Assembly (NCBI RefSeq): GCF_900091655.1
Contig: NZ_LT594621.1
Location: 186,001 to 250,000, forward strand
DNA length: 64,000 nt
DNA from: Culturomica massiliensis
GTDB lineage: Bacteria > Bacteroidota > Bacteroidia > Bacteroidales > Marinifilaceae
Direction: 5' to 3'
Under the pieces are notes generated by a model. It was given only the letters and a program-made list of their open reading frames with translations, searched no databases and was not told where the DNA came from. Positions within the stretch are counted from its first letter, which is position 1; the number at the start of each line of letters is the position of its first letter. A program made the translations under genes and the position numbers. Below are positions 53,676-62,809 of this stretch, one piece after another.

Positions 53676-54028
53676 ATGTGTGGTGGAGTAAAGTATTTTG
53701 GGATTGTCTGTCTGTTTGTTTTGGTGAGTATCTCCTGTATATATATCAGGTCTTTACCCGTGAACCCAAACCGAAAGATAATTTCCTGCGTGTTGTAATA
53801 CCTCAGATTGAGCGTTATACTCGTAATGACGGCAGGGAAGTATATCGTTTCGATACCTCATGGTGGTCGGGAAGTTATACCGTTGGAGTACAATTATATC
53901 CTAATATAGCTTATGCTTCTGTAAGTTATAGTCAGCCTTATAGAGCCCATATCGAGCGTGGTTGTGTGTACGGGGCAGCTAAATGGAATGGGAAATGGAG
54001 AGCTGCCAGAATTTATACAGGAGATTAA
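53676..54028 (+). pseudogene. Small lipoprotein gene split by a 2-nt frame offset at a TA tract
   Basis: The ATG at 53676 opens a textbook lipoprotein signal, MCGGVKYFGIVCLFV then LVSISC, but that frame reaches a stop after about 40 codons. The conserved-looking remainder (REPKPKDNFLRVVIPQ through KWRAARIYTGD) runs in the frame two bases over to a stop at 54028. The switch point falls in TATATATAT (53738-53746). Removing one TA unit joins the signal peptide, its Cys and the body into one protein of about 116 residues. It is a pseudogene, a slippage-controlled gene, or a sequencing error. The body frame alone starts with a GTG and a non-signal sequence. Function unknown. Confidence 0.75.
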
Positions 54029-54032
54029 ATAT

Positions 54033-54572
54033 ATGATCACTATGAAAATAATTATTATGTTTTTGGTATTAATTCCTGTTATTGCTTTTTCTCAGGAGAC
54101 TGTTACCCCATTTGAGTTTGAAGTAGCTATAGGACCGAATTGGGGAATACAGAAACAAAAGGGAGAAGATGTGCGGACAGGATTAAATGTATTTATGGAA
54201 ATGCGTTATAATTACAAGGTATGTTTTGATTTCGGAATGCAATTTTTTGTCGGTGCTTACGAACGGTTGAATAATAATGATAATTCGGAGACAATATATC
54301 GGAATGTTATTATCCAACCGGTTGCCGATTATAATTTCCGACAAGGTAAGAAAGTCAATCCCTTTGTCGGTTTGGGAATCGGTTTAGCAGCGATAGATAT
54401 TGATAACGATAGAGTTGTTGAGAAGTCGTATTGTGTAAATCCCCGTATCGGAGCAGAGTTTTTTCATCATGCCCGGGTTACATTTGAATATCGTTTGTTA
54501 AGGACTGATTATAGTTTTTGGGGATGTTCCATTGGTATTGTTTTCGGAGGAGGTAATAAAAAGCAAAATTAG
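54033..54572 (+). CDS. Small outer-membrane beta-barrel protein
   Basis: From the ATG at 54033 (or 54042) the product has 179 (176) residues with a signal peptide IIIMFLVLIPVIAFSQ and barrel-type strands (FEFEVAIGPNWGIQ, MEMRYNYKVCFDFGMQFFVGAY in part, NPFVGLGIGLAAIDI, CSIGIVFGGG). It resembles OmpA/porin-like 8-stranded Bacteroidota barrels of unknown function. It begins 4 bp after the broken lipoprotein gene, so the two were built as one operon and may act together in the envelope. The frame extends upstream to 53958 inside the previous gene; that extension is spurious. Confidence 0.75.
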   Translation: MITMKIIIMFLVLIPVIAFSQETVTPFEFEVAIGPNWGIQKQKGEDVRTGLNVFMEMRYNYKVCFDFGMQFFVGAYERLNNNDNSETIYRNVIIQPVADYNFRQGKKVNPFVGLGIGLAAIDIDNDRVVEKSYCVNPRIGAEFFHHARVTFEYRLLRTDYSFWGCSIGIVFGGGNKKQN

Positions 54573-54780
54573 GATTCCAATTGCTTTTGTAAATTATGGA
54601 TAGTTTTTGAGGAACATATATTTGAACTGAATTAAGAGAGTTTCTGATGATAAGTATGTTTTTATTTACATTATGGTTTCGGTTGGAAATAAAGAAATAC
54701 GTAAAAGTATCAGTCTATCTTTTTAATTGAAGGTGATAAAATTTTTAATTAAACTGTAGTTTATAGAGCTGTTTTAAATC

Positions 54781-54820
54781 AAAAAGAGATCGGGAAGTTT
54801 TGTTTTTCGATCTCTTTTTT
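54781..54820. terminator. Bidirectional terminator between convergent genes
   Basis: AAAAAGAGATCG (54781-54792) pairs with CGATCTCTTTTT (54808-54819) around a 15-nt loop, with T runs on both strands. The rest of the 54573-54955 spacer shows nothing recognisable. Confidence 0.8.
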
Positions 54821-54955
54821 CGTTTGAATAAAATATTCTATATTTTGGAAATAACAGGATGTGTTAAACAGAGATGAAGATTTGGAAGCATAAAGATTTA
54901 AGGGGAATTGTGGGGATAATTTCAAATCGTCGATCCGAAACCTACAATCTTGAAT

Positions 54956-55285
54956 TTATTTGGCGCGGTAGCGGTTGGCTTGGAGGATGGCCAGGACTTT
55001 ATCCCGTAAGGCTCCCTGGATGATGATGATTCCGTCTTTGATGCTGCCGCCTACTCCGCATTTGTTTTTCAGTAGTTTGGCGAGTTCTTTCAGGTCATTC
55101 TCCGTACCCACAAACCCTTGAACCAGTGTGACAACTTTGCCGGCCCGTTGTTTGGTGTCCAGTGTTACCCGTAAATTTTGCTTTTCCGGACTCAGGGTTT
55201 CCTGTGCTTCTTCCTGATTGTATTCGTAGTTGAAATCGGGATTGGTCGAATATACGATATTGATTCTGTCTTTTTTATTTGCCAT
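54956..55285 (-). CDS. SUI1/eIF1-like translation factor (YciH type)
   Basis: This 109-residue protein has a charged N-terminal tail and the SUI1 domain with QRAGKVVTLVQGFVG and the signature LLKNKCGVGGSIKDGIIIIQG. Homologues of YciH influence start-codon fidelity on the ribosome. I chose the ATG at 55285 (MANKKDRI); the frame runs further up to 55354, but that stretch is not family-like. It is a single-gene unit. The 55286-55657 region upstream has no gene I can support. Confidence 0.9.
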   Translation of the reverse strand: MANKKDRINIVYSTNPDFNYEYNQEEAQETLSPEKQNLRVTLDTKQRAGKVVTLVQGFVGTENDLKELAKLLKNKCGVGGSIKDGIIIIQGALRDKVLAILQANRYRAK

Positions 55286-55657
55286 GGTTTTCCGTGTTGT
55301 TTTGTTTATTCCTGAAATGGTTTTGCCGGTTTTGTCGATGGGATTGTCCGGCATGGATTTTCATAAATAACGATACGGCAAATGTACGATTTTATCTGAG
55401 GATTTTATTTTTTAAATTTTGTTTTCTGTCTTCCGGTTTTCCTTTTCGGGCGTTTTATATTTTAAAATTGCTTTTGTCGGGCAGCCGTTTTTATTTATTC
55501 CGGTTGGAAGATAACAATCAGAATATCCGGAGAATTAAAAATAGGGAATAAGACCGGAAATGCGGTTGGAATGCACAATTAAAAATCAGAACGGTTTTGT
55601 GATTCTTCCGGAAGCGTAAATCAAAGAGGATAAATTAAAAATAAATTTACGGAAGAC

Positions 55658-55687
55658 TTGTAAGGTTAAAAATACCACTTATTTTTG
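55658..55687 (+). promoter_or_regulatory. Promoter of the ferredoxin-NADP oxidoreductase operon
   Basis: TTG (55658-55660), 19 bp, TATTTTTG (55680-55687) is an exact consensus match, 52 bp before the ATG at 55740. Confidence 0.7.
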
Positions 55688-55739
55688 TAAGTCTGAACAA
55701 CTGTATATAGACGATAAAAACTATAACCGATAGAAAACT

Positions 55740-56552
55740 ATGAATAAAATTTTGAAAAAAAGACATTTTTCTGACCGGGTCATACAACTGGAAGTGGAGG
55801 CTCCGTTGATTGCCAAGGCCCGTAAGCCGGGAAATTTTGTAATTGTGAGGGTCGGAGAACGGGGCGAACGTGTTCCTTTGACGATTTCAGAGGCGGATAC
55901 CGTGCGCGGAAGTATCACTTTGGTTATTCAAAAGATGGGGGTTTCTTCGACAAAATTATGTGATCTGAACGAGGGGGATTATATTACGGATTTGGTCGGC
56001 CCGCTGGGTAAAGCGACTCATATCGAGAAGGTCGGAACAGTGCTTGCTTGTGGCGGAGGTGTCGGTGTTGCTCCTTTACTGCCTATTGTTCAGGGATTTA
56101 AAGAAGCCGGGAATCGGGTGGTTTCGGTTATTGCGGCCCGCAATAAAGATTTGGTTATACTGGAAGATGAGATCAGACGGTATTCGGATGAGGTAATTGT
56201 GATGACGGATGACGGTAGCTACGGCCGGAAAGGATTGGTTACGGAAGGCATGGAGGAAGTGATCCAAAGGGAAAAAGTGGATTTGGCCGTGACGATCGGA
56301 CCGGCAGTTATGATGAAATTTTGTGCCTTACTGACAAAGAAGTATGATATTCCGACAATTGCGAGTCTGAATGCTATTATGGTGGATGGTACGGGGATGT
56401 GCGGTGCCTGTCGGGTAACTGTCGGCGGAAAAACGAAATTTACTTGTGTCGATGGCCCTGAATTTGATGCGCACCAGATCGATTTCGATGAGATGATGTC
56501 GAGATTGGGAGGATATAAGAATATAGAGACTGAAAAAATGAAACATATATAA
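55740..56552 (+). CDS. nfnA: Ferredoxin-NADP+ reductase subunit, NfnA/SudB-like flavoprotein
   Basis: The 270-residue protein is a ferredoxin-reductase-type flavoprotein: an FAD domain with RVPLTIS (about 40-46), an NAD(P) domain with CGGGVGVAPLLPI (about 102-114), and a C-terminal GTGMCGACRVTVGGKTKFTC segment whose Cys hold a 2Fe-2S cluster. Paired with the 485-residue subunit it corresponds to NADH-dependent ferredoxin:NADP+ oxidoreductase (electron bifurcating) or sulfide dehydrogenase SudBA. These cannot be told apart by eye. In an anaerobe the likely role is balancing NADH, NADPH and reduced ferredoxin. Confidence 0.88.
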   Translation: MNKILKKRHFSDRVIQLEVEAPLIAKARKPGNFVIVRVGERGERVPLTISEADTVRGSITLVIQKMGVSSTKLCDLNEGDYITDLVGPLGKATHIEKVGTVLACGGGVGVAPLLPIVQGFKEAGNRVVSVIAARNKDLVILEDEIRRYSDEVIVMTDDGSYGRKGLVTEGMEEVIQREKVDLAVTIGPAVMMKFCALLTKKYDIPTIASLNAIMVDGTGMCGACRVTVGGKTKFTCVDGPEFDAHQIDFDEMMSRLGGYKNIETEKMKHI

Positions 56553-56611
56553 TAATCTTGGATTACGGATAACCGAAAGTTGACGTCGTTTGGGATTTAA
56601 ATTTAGGATAT

Positions 56612-58069
56612 ATGAGCGTAAGCGATAGAAATACAGATTGGAGAAAGAAACTCCGGGAAGAAATAAAGGGTAAAGCAAGAACGGAGATCGAACGGGTGAA
56701 GATGCCTGAAAGAGCGGCTTCGGAACGTGTAAAAAGCCAGCGTTTGGAAGTAAATACCGGTTTAACCGAAGAAATGGCCCGCCGGGAAGCTTCCCGTTGT
56801 ATGGATTGTGTCAATCCGACTTGTATGGAAGGTTGCCCCGTCGGAATTGATATTCCGGGATTTATCAAAAATATAGAACGGGGAGAAATAGGGGAAGCGG
56901 CGGCTGTATTAAAGCAGACGAGTGCTTTACCGGCTGTGTGCGGTCGGGTATGTCCCCAGGAAAAGCAATGCGAGTCGAAATGTTTTTATTTGCAGAAATT
57001 GAAAAAAGATCCGGTAGCGATCGGTTATCTGGAACGTTTTGCCGCTGATTACGAACGGGAGTCCGGACATATTTCCGTGCCTGAAGTGGCTGCTTCCAAT
57101 GGAATGAAAGTAGCTGTGATCGGTTCCGGGCCTTCCGGACTGTCGTTTGCCGGAGATATGGCCAAGCGGGGATACGATGTGACGGTATTCGAAGCCCTTC
57201 ACGAAATCGGAGGTGTTTTGAAGTACGGTATACCCGAATTTCGTCTTCCCAACCGGATTGTAGATGTAGAGATTGATAATTTGAGACAAATGGGGGTAAA
57301 ATTCATTACGAATTTTATTGTCGGTCAGACAGCGTCAATCGAAGACCTGAAAGCCGAAGGATTCCGGGGATTTTATGTCGGTTCGGGAGCCGGATTGCCG
57401 CGTTTTATGAATATTCCGGGAGAAAATGCGAACGGGGTGTTGTCATCCAATGAATACCTGACACGGGTTAATTTGATGGGTGCCGATCAGGAGGATGCCG
57501 ATACACCTGTCTTCCGGGGGAAAAATGTGGTTGTCGTCGGTGGTGGAAATACGGCTATGGATTCGGTGCGTACAGCCCTTCGCCTGGGGGCGGATAAGGC
57601 TATGATCGTATACCGGCGGAGTGAGGCGGAGATGCCTGCCCGTATCGAAGAGGTAAAACATGCCAAGGAGGAAGGGTGTGAATTTATTACACTGACGAAT
57701 CCGGTTGAATATATTCAGGACGAGCGGGGACGGGTGAAACAGGTGAAGGTGCAGAAAATGGAATTGGGAGAGCCGGATGAGAGCGGACGGAGGAGTCCGG
57801 TAGCCGTGGAAGGATCGGAATATCTGATCGATGCCGATGTCGTAGTCGTAGCTGTCGGTGTTTCTCCGAATCCGATTATTCCGAACTCGGTACCGGGATT
57901 GGAAGTGTCCAGAAAAGGAACGATCGTCGTAGACGAAAATACGATGGAATCCAATATCCCGGGCTTGTATGCCGGAGGCGATATTGTCCGGGGGGGAGCT
58001 ACGGTAATCCTGGCTATGGGGGATGGCCGCCGGGCTGCTGCCTGTATGGATGAACGGATGAAATTGTAA
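56612..58069 (+). CDS. nfnB: NADPH-binding Fe-S flavoprotein subunit, NfnB/SudA/GltD-like
   Basis: The 485-residue subunit has an N-terminal double 4Fe-4S region with CMDCVNPTCMEGCP and CGRVCPQEKQCESKC, an FAD motif GSGPSGLSFAGDMAKRGYDV (about 172-191), an NADPH motif VVGGGNTAMDSVRTALRLGA, and a C-terminal GLYAGGDIVRGGATVILAMGDG FAD contact. It is related to the small subunit of glutamate synthase, but no large GltB subunit is nearby and its partner is the NfnA/SudB-like gene 59 bp upstream. It is therefore probably the large Nfn subunit, where bifurcation occurs. The annotation 'glutamate synthase small subunit' would be misleading here. Confidence 0.9.
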   Translation: MSVSDRNTDWRKKLREEIKGKARTEIERVKMPERAASERVKSQRLEVNTGLTEEMARREASRCMDCVNPTCMEGCPVGIDIPGFIKNIERGEIGEAAAVLKQTSALPAVCGRVCPQEKQCESKCFYLQKLKKDPVAIGYLERFAADYERESGHISVPEVAASNGMKVAVIGSGPSGLSFAGDMAKRGYDVTVFEALHEIGGVLKYGIPEFRLPNRIVDVEIDNLRQMGVKFITNFIVGQTASIEDLKAEGFRGFYVGSGAGLPRFMNIPGENANGVLSSNEYLTRVNLMGADQEDADTPVFRGKNVVVVGGGNTAMDSVRTALRLGADKAMIVYRRSEAEMPARIEEVKHAKEEGCEFITLTNPVEYIQDERGRVKQVKVQKMELGEPDESGRRSPVAVEGSEYLIDADVVVVAVGVSPNPIIPNSVPGLEVSRKGTIVVDENTMESNIPGLYAGGDIVRGGATVILAMGDGRRAAACMDERMKL

Positions 58070-58134
58070 AGATAGATTACGGATGTACGGTTTTTGATTG
58101 GGCGTTTCAATTGCCTGAAAGAAAAAATCGGGAT

Positions 58135-58167
58135 ATAAAACCGGCGGTTATTGGCTGCCGGTTTTAT
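58135..58167. terminator. Terminator hairpin shared by convergent genes, overlapping a stop codon
   Basis: ATAAAACCGGC (58135-58145) pairs perfectly with GCCGGTTTTAT (58157-58167). The minus-strand DUF4251 gene ends at 58148, so its last codons and stop lie inside the loop and one arm. Confidence 0.75.
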
Positions 58168-58636
58168 AAATGGTACCTATGTAAGAGATCGGACTACGAC
58201 GGTTGCTGGTTACATAAAGATAGCAGGTTCTGTCGTATTGAATATCCATTTCGAGCCGGTAGATATCGTTTTTACCGACAATATCGAAACTGTATTTGAT
58301 GGCTTTTTTTACCTTCCGGCCTTTGATTTTTTCTGTACGGTTGAGCATTTCGTTGTCGAAAAGAATACCTTTATTTCCGGTCATGGAGAAACCGTAATTT
58401 CCAGTGTAGTAAGGGAGATAACCGGAGGCTTTTTTCCCGTTTACAGCTACCCAGGCACTGTCAATACGAACATTGACACCGCTTAAAGGCGTTGCGATGC
58501 TGAAAACGATTTTGAAATGATTGCCGTCGACGATTTCTTTGGTTTTTTGAAAGTCGTTCTGTATACGTTCGGTTTCGTTCTGTCCGTAGGAATACTGACA
58601 GATGTAAAATAAAGAGAGAAGCAGGATAAGTTTCAT
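58148..58636 (-). CDS. DUF4251-type secreted protein
   Basis: The 162-residue protein has a signal peptide (about 1-18, ending SYGQ) and the two-part beta-rich layout of DUF4251: an N-terminal FQKTKEIVDGNHFKIVFSIATPL (given in part), a central GYLPYYTGNYGF, and a C-terminal DIYRLEMDIQYDRTCYLYVTSN ending ISYIGTI. The family is periplasmic or outer-membrane associated in Bacteroidota, and its function is unknown. It is a tandem paralogue of the next gene upstream, 39 bp away. Confidence 0.82.
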   Translation of the reverse strand: MKLILLLSLFYICQYSYGQNETERIQNDFQKTKEIVDGNHFKIVFSIATPLSGVNVRIDSAWVAVNGKKASGYLPYYTGNYGFSMTGNKGILFDNEMLNRTEKIKGRKVKKAIKYSFDIVGKNDIYRLEMDIQYDRTCYLYVTSNRRSPISYIGTIYKTGSQ

Positions 58637-58675
58637 CGTTACGGAGTTTTTTCTCCGTATACGATGAAGTGATTT

Positions 58676-59179
58676 TTAAGGTTTGGAACTTTTTTCCGGA
58701 AGTGGGAAGATATCCCCGCTGTAAGAAATATGACTTTTCTGGTTGCTTCGTACAGATACCATACAACTGCCGCTTGCAGAAGCGTCTACATAAATGTCAT
58801 ACGTGTCGTTTGTCCCTTTTACCTGAAAATGGTATAGAATACGTTTGTTCTTCTTTTTATTTTTTACGGTCAGGGTAATTTTTTTCATGGGAGCATTGAA
58901 TTCTATTCCTCCTTCTCCGTTGAGGGGAGCTGAGTAGGCCCGTCCGAAAAAAGGAAAGAAACCTGTGGCAACGGAATCTTTTACGTTAACAAAACCCCGG
59001 TTGGAAAACAGGTCGACACTCCGGCCTCCGGAGGGATATGCCCGGTTTACCTCGATGCGGAAGTTCCCGCTTTCGATTAAAGTTCGTAATTGCTCAAATG
59101 TGCTGTCTTTGGCCACATGATTCTGCGCTTGTAAGGTGAAACTTACGGAGAGCAATAATAAAAGAAAAATGTTTTTCAT
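58676..59179 (-). CDS. DUF4251-type secreted protein
   Basis: The 167-residue protein has a signal peptide ending TLQAQ and the same architecture as its neighbour: LRTLIESGNFRIEVNRAYP, GFFPFFGRAYSAPLNG, then a strand pair to MVSVRSNQKSHISYSGDI. Sequence identity between the two copies is modest, so the duplication is old. It follows the M16 peptidase genes by 15 bp on the same strand and may be transcribed with them. Confidence 0.82.
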   Translation of the reverse strand: MKNIFLLLLLSVSFTLQAQNHVAKDSTFEQLRTLIESGNFRIEVNRAYPSGGRSVDLFSNRGFVNVKDSVATGFFPFFGRAYSAPLNGEGGIEFNAPMKKITLTVKNKKKNKRILYHFQVKGTNDTYDIYVDASASGSCMVSVRSNQKSHISYSGDIFPLPEKSSKP

Positions 59180-59194
59180 GGCATCGGTTTTGGT

Positions 59195-60478
59195 TTATAT
59201 TGTTTTTCCTGCGGTAACAATGTATAATTCTGCCGGATCCAGATAACGTTGGGCTAATTCCTGTAGTTCGTCAGGAGTACAGTGCTTTACCCGGTCGATA
59301 ATGTCGATATAGAAACGGTTGTCTTTGCCGTAGATTAATTTCTGTTTCAGGGAATCTGCCTGAGAGAAAACACCGTCGATTTCCCGTAACAGGTCTCCAT
59401 AAAAAAAACTTTTAACCCGGTTTAATTCGTCCGAAGGAATCGGTTCCTGCCTGATCTTTTCGATTTCTTTCAATATCTCGTCGATAGCAGCCCGGGTGTG
59501 TTTGTTGTCTACATCGGTGCTGATACCCCAATAGGCTGTCAGAGGAAGGGATACATTAAACGATTGTATACCGTAGGTGTAGCCTTTTTCCTCCCGTATG
59601 TTGGACATCAGGCGGGAACCGAAATAGCCGCCCAACACCGTGTTTAGCAGCAGAAAGCCGGCGTAGTCCTTGTCTGCCAGACCGACACCTTTTTTGCCGA
59701 TCCGGATGCTGGTTTGTACGGCATCGGCTTTTTCGATATGATACCGGCCCGGTTTTGCCGGTTCGAATACATGTTCCGGTTCCGGTAAATCGTTTACCGG
59801 CCGGTTAGAGATGGCAAATGATTCCTGTACCCGTTTCCGTATTGTTTCCGTGATATTACCGGAGAGTATTATCCGGCTTTTACCGCTCAGGATTCGTGCG
59901 GTATAGAATTGACGGATCAATTCGGGGGTTATCCGGGTATAATCCTGTTCGGAGATTTGATTGCCGTAAGGGTGTCGTGTACCGAACATTACCCGGTACA
60001 TTTCTTTCCGGGCCAGCCAGGCTGTTTTTTGCTTTTCTATCCTGAATTGCTGTAATTTGTTCCGAAGGTATATTTCCAGTTCGTTGGCCGGAATCGTACT
60101 TTCGGTTATCAGTTCCGCTACTACCGGGATGGTTTCTCCGGCAAATTTGTTCATGGAAAACAAATTGACTTCGGCCTTGTGCATACCCGAGTTGAAATCG
60201 GTGTAGGCTCCGTAATAATCGAAAATTTCAGCTATTTGGGAGGAGCTGTGTCGTTTTGTGCCTTCATTCAGCATATTGATCGTAGCGGAGGCTGTTAAAG
60301 GCTGAGGCTGATAGTATGCACCTGCATCGAAAGTTATGTCCATTTTGAATACTTCCTGATTGGGATCGTGTACCCAGATCACTTCCGTTCCGTTTGCAAA
60401 AGTCTCACGGGTGTATGAAAGAAGGGTGGGAACACTTAATTCAGAGATTACCGGACTTATTTTTCGATTGATATTCAT
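59195..60478 (-). CDS. M16-family peptidase-like protein, zinc-site-less subunit
   Basis: This 427-residue protein has the M16 two-lobe fold. Where active members carry HxxEH it reads INMLNEGTKRH, so the zinc site is absent. It keeps the C-terminal substrate-grip motif SNIREEKGYTYG with Arg and Tyr. This is the pattern of the non-catalytic partner in M16B heterodimers. The active partner is encoded just upstream (32-bp spacer). No signal peptide is seen, suggesting a cytoplasmic peptidase. Confidence 0.88.
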   Translation of the reverse strand: MNINRKISPVISELSVPTLLSYTRETFANGTEVIWVHDPNQEVFKMDITFDAGAYYQPQPLTASATINMLNEGTKRHSSSQIAEIFDYYGAYTDFNSGMHKAEVNLFSMNKFAGETIPVVAELITESTIPANELEIYLRNKLQQFRIEKQKTAWLARKEMYRVMFGTRHPYGNQISEQDYTRITPELIRQFYTARILSGKSRIILSGNITETIRKRVQESFAISNRPVNDLPEPEHVFEPAKPGRYHIEKADAVQTSIRIGKKGVGLADKDYAGFLLLNTVLGGYFGSRLMSNIREEKGYTYGIQSFNVSLPLTAYWGISTDVDNKHTRAAIDEILKEIEKIRQEPIPSDELNRVKSFFYGDLLREIDGVFSQADSLKQKLIYGKDNRFYIDIIDRVKHCTPDELQELAQRYLDPAELYIVTAGKTI

Positions 60479-60510
60479 GGGATAAAAAGATTAAATGCTT
60501 GTCGGATTAT

Positions 60511-61749
60511 TTATTTTTTTCGGTAAATCAGTGTCGATGAGTTTTCCGGCCGGAATAATTCCCGGGCGGTATTTTTCAATTTGTCGACGGTGATCCCTTC
60601 GTATTTTTTGTTTTCACAATTGATAAGCCCGGCGTCTCCTAAAAATTCAAAGAAAGCCAGATTGCCGGCCTTGGTTTGATAGCTGATCTCGCTGTAGCAA
60701 ATCCGGGCTTCCGTTTTGTGGATGATTTTTTGTAGTTCCCGTTCGGAAATCGGATCACTGATAAAATGTTCCAATTCCGATTCCATCGCTTTTTCCGCTT
60801 CTTCAACAGAAACACCTTCGGATAGTTTACCGCTGAAAATAAACAGGCCCGGGTCGGTATCACCGCTGACATAAGCATCGACATCCGAGAAAATGCCGCT
60901 GTTTTTGATCAGGTGGAGATAAAGGCGTGATGACTGTCCGTTGGATAAGATATCGGAGATGATGTCACAGTGGTAAAAATTTTCGGATAAACGATTTCCC
61001 ATGTGGTATACTTTCCAGATCATATCGGCAGGTACCGGGTTGTTTTCCAGAACAAGTCTCCGGGCTTCCTGTTGTTCCGGTTCTGCCGGCAACAAGGGCT
61101 TTCTGTAATGGGCGGGAGGAATATCGCCGAACCATTTTTTTACGAGCGCTACTGCTTTATCTTCGGTTATATTGCCGCAAATGCTGATGATCGCATTGTC
61201 CGGAGTATAGTATTTATTGAAAAAATCTTTCACGTCTTCCAATGTAGCCTGTTCGATGTGCCCGAGCGACATACCGATCGTAGGCCAGCGGTAGGGATGT
61301 ACTTTATAGGCCAGCGGTCGCAAACGCAGCCAGATATCTCCGTATGGTGCATTCAGGTAACGTTGCTTGTATTCCTCCGTAACGACTTGTTGCTGAACAT
61401 GCAGACTCTGCGGAGAGAAATTCAGGTTCAACATACGGTCGGATTCCAGCCAGAGAGCGGTTTCAATATTGGCAGCCGGGACGGTGATGTAATAGTTTGT
61501 ATAGTCATTTGTCGTATAAGCATTGCTGTCTCCGCCGGCAAGCTGTATTTCCCGGTCGAAATCCGGTATATTGAGCGAGCCGCCGAACATCAGGTGCTCA
61601 AAAAGATGGGCAAAACCCGTTTTATCGGCGTTTTCGTTCTTGGAGCCTACTTTGTACAATATGTTGACGGATACGAACGGAGTACCTGCATCGTAGCTGC
61701 ATAGCAATGTGAGACCGTTGTCCAGAATATGGCGTGAAAATTTAATCAT
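60511..61749 (-). CDS. M16B zinc peptidase, catalytic subunit
   Basis: The 412-residue protein has the inverted zinc motif HLFEH (residues 48-52) and the third ligand Glu in VVTEEYKQRY about 70 residues later. The C-terminal lobe replaces the usual R/Y grip with a degenerate EISYQTKAGNLAFF segment. The two encoded subunits are thus complementary: this one supplies the zinc site and its partner supplies the Arg/Tyr grip. The pair probably degrades short peptides trapped in a closed chamber. Confidence 0.92.
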   Translation of the reverse strand: MIKFSRHILDNGLTLLCSYDAGTPFVSVNILYKVGSKNENADKTGFAHLFEHLMFGGSLNIPDFDREIQLAGGDSNAYTTNDYTNYYITVPAANIETALWLESDRMLNLNFSPQSLHVQQQVVTEEYKQRYLNAPYGDIWLRLRPLAYKVHPYRWPTIGMSLGHIEQATLEDVKDFFNKYYTPDNAIISICGNITEDKAVALVKKWFGDIPPAHYRKPLLPAEPEQQEARRLVLENNPVPADMIWKVYHMGNRLSENFYHCDIISDILSNGQSSRLYLHLIKNSGIFSDVDAYVSGDTDPGLFIFSGKLSEGVSVEEAEKAMESELEHFISDPISERELQKIIHKTEARICYSEISYQTKAGNLAFFEFLGDAGLINCENKKYEGITVDKLKNTARELFRPENSSTLIYRKK

Positions 61750-61800
61750 AATAAAGATTTGAAAGTTGGGAAATGTGAAATTCAGGGAGGAAAGATTATC

Positions 61801-62754
61801 TTATTCCATCCGGAAATTATCAGATTTCAGTGTTTTCAGGGTATTGTTATAGTCTGAAAGGAGTGCTTTGAAAATTTCTTCCACATTTTCTTCTTTGGTA
61901 AGCATGGATGAAATTTGGCCGATTTCCAGTTCGCCTTCCTTCATATCGCCTTCGAAAATACCCATTTTAGCCCGTCCTTTTCCTAGTAATTCTTTTAACT
62001 TTTCGGTATCGGCGCCTTTTTCTTCCAATGCTTTTACCTGTTCGTAAAATTCATTTTTAATGAGACGGGTCGGGGCGATTTTCTTCAATGCTAACATCGT
62101 TCCTCCTTCCGGGGTATCCCATACTCTTTGCTTGAATGCCTGATGTGCGGACGATTCGGTTGCGACTGCAAAGCGGGAACCGATTTGTACACCTGCAGCA
62201 CCTAAAGCGAAAGCAGCCAGCATGGCTTTTCCGGAGGCTATACCGCCGGCAGCTATGACCGGCAGATTACATTGACTGACGACATCGGGAATCAGAGTCA
62301 GGGTTGTGGTTTCTTCCCGGCCGTTATGTCCGCCGGCCTCAAACCCTTCTGCTACGACGGCATCGACTCCGGCTTCCTGGCTTTTCAGGGCGAAGGTAGC
62401 GCTGCTGACGACATGTACTACCGTTATGTCGTGAGCCTTCAGCAAAGGGGTATATTTTTTCGGACTTCCGGCAGATGTAAATACGATTTTAACTTTTTCA
62501 CGGATTAACATATCGATCAGATTGTCAATTTCCGGATATAAAAGCGGGACATTAACGCCCCAGGGCTTCGTGGTGGCTGTGTGCATTTTCCGGATGTGTT
62601 CCAGTAAAGTTTCCGGATGCATAGAGCCGGCTCCGAGTAAGCCCAATCCGCCTTGATTGCTGACAGCCGATGCAAGGCGCCAACCGCTGCACCAAACCAT
62701 CCCGCCTTGTATGATCGGGTATTTTATGCGAAAGAGTTTTGTGATTCGATTCAT
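61801..62754 (-). CDS. FMN-dependent NMO/FabK-type oxidoreductase
   Basis: The 317-residue TIM-barrel protein opens with YPIIQGGMVWCSGWRLASAVSNQGGLGLLG (in part IIQGGM, the FMN phosphate side) and contains AEGFEAGGHNG, PVIAAGGIASGKAM and GVQIGSRFAVATES. This motif set is shared by nitronate monooxygenases and enoyl-ACP reductase II (FabK). In an anaerobe the FabK-type reading is attractive, but sequence alone does not settle it. It is upstream of the M16 genes with 51 bp between. The C-terminal region contains a GKGRAKMGIFEGDMKEGELEIGQI stretch typical of the FabK/NMO cap (given in part as FEGDMKEGELEIGQ). Confidence 0.88.
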   Translation of the reverse strand: MNRITKLFRIKYPIIQGGMVWCSGWRLASAVSNQGGLGLLGAGSMHPETLLEHIRKMHTATTKPWGVNVPLLYPEIDNLIDMLIREKVKIVFTSAGSPKKYTPLLKAHDITVVHVVSSATFALKSQEAGVDAVVAEGFEAGGHNGREETTTLTLIPDVVSQCNLPVIAAGGIASGKAMLAAFALGAAGVQIGSRFAVATESSAHQAFKQRVWDTPEGGTMLALKKIAPTRLIKNEFYEQVKALEEKGADTEKLKELLGKGRAKMGIFEGDMKEGELEIGQISSMLTKEENVEEIFKALLSDYNNTLKTLKSDNFRME

Positions 62755-62809
62755 AAGTTTATGGTAGTTAAATATAAGTATATTCCTATTTTCGCAAATC
62801 TACAAAAAA

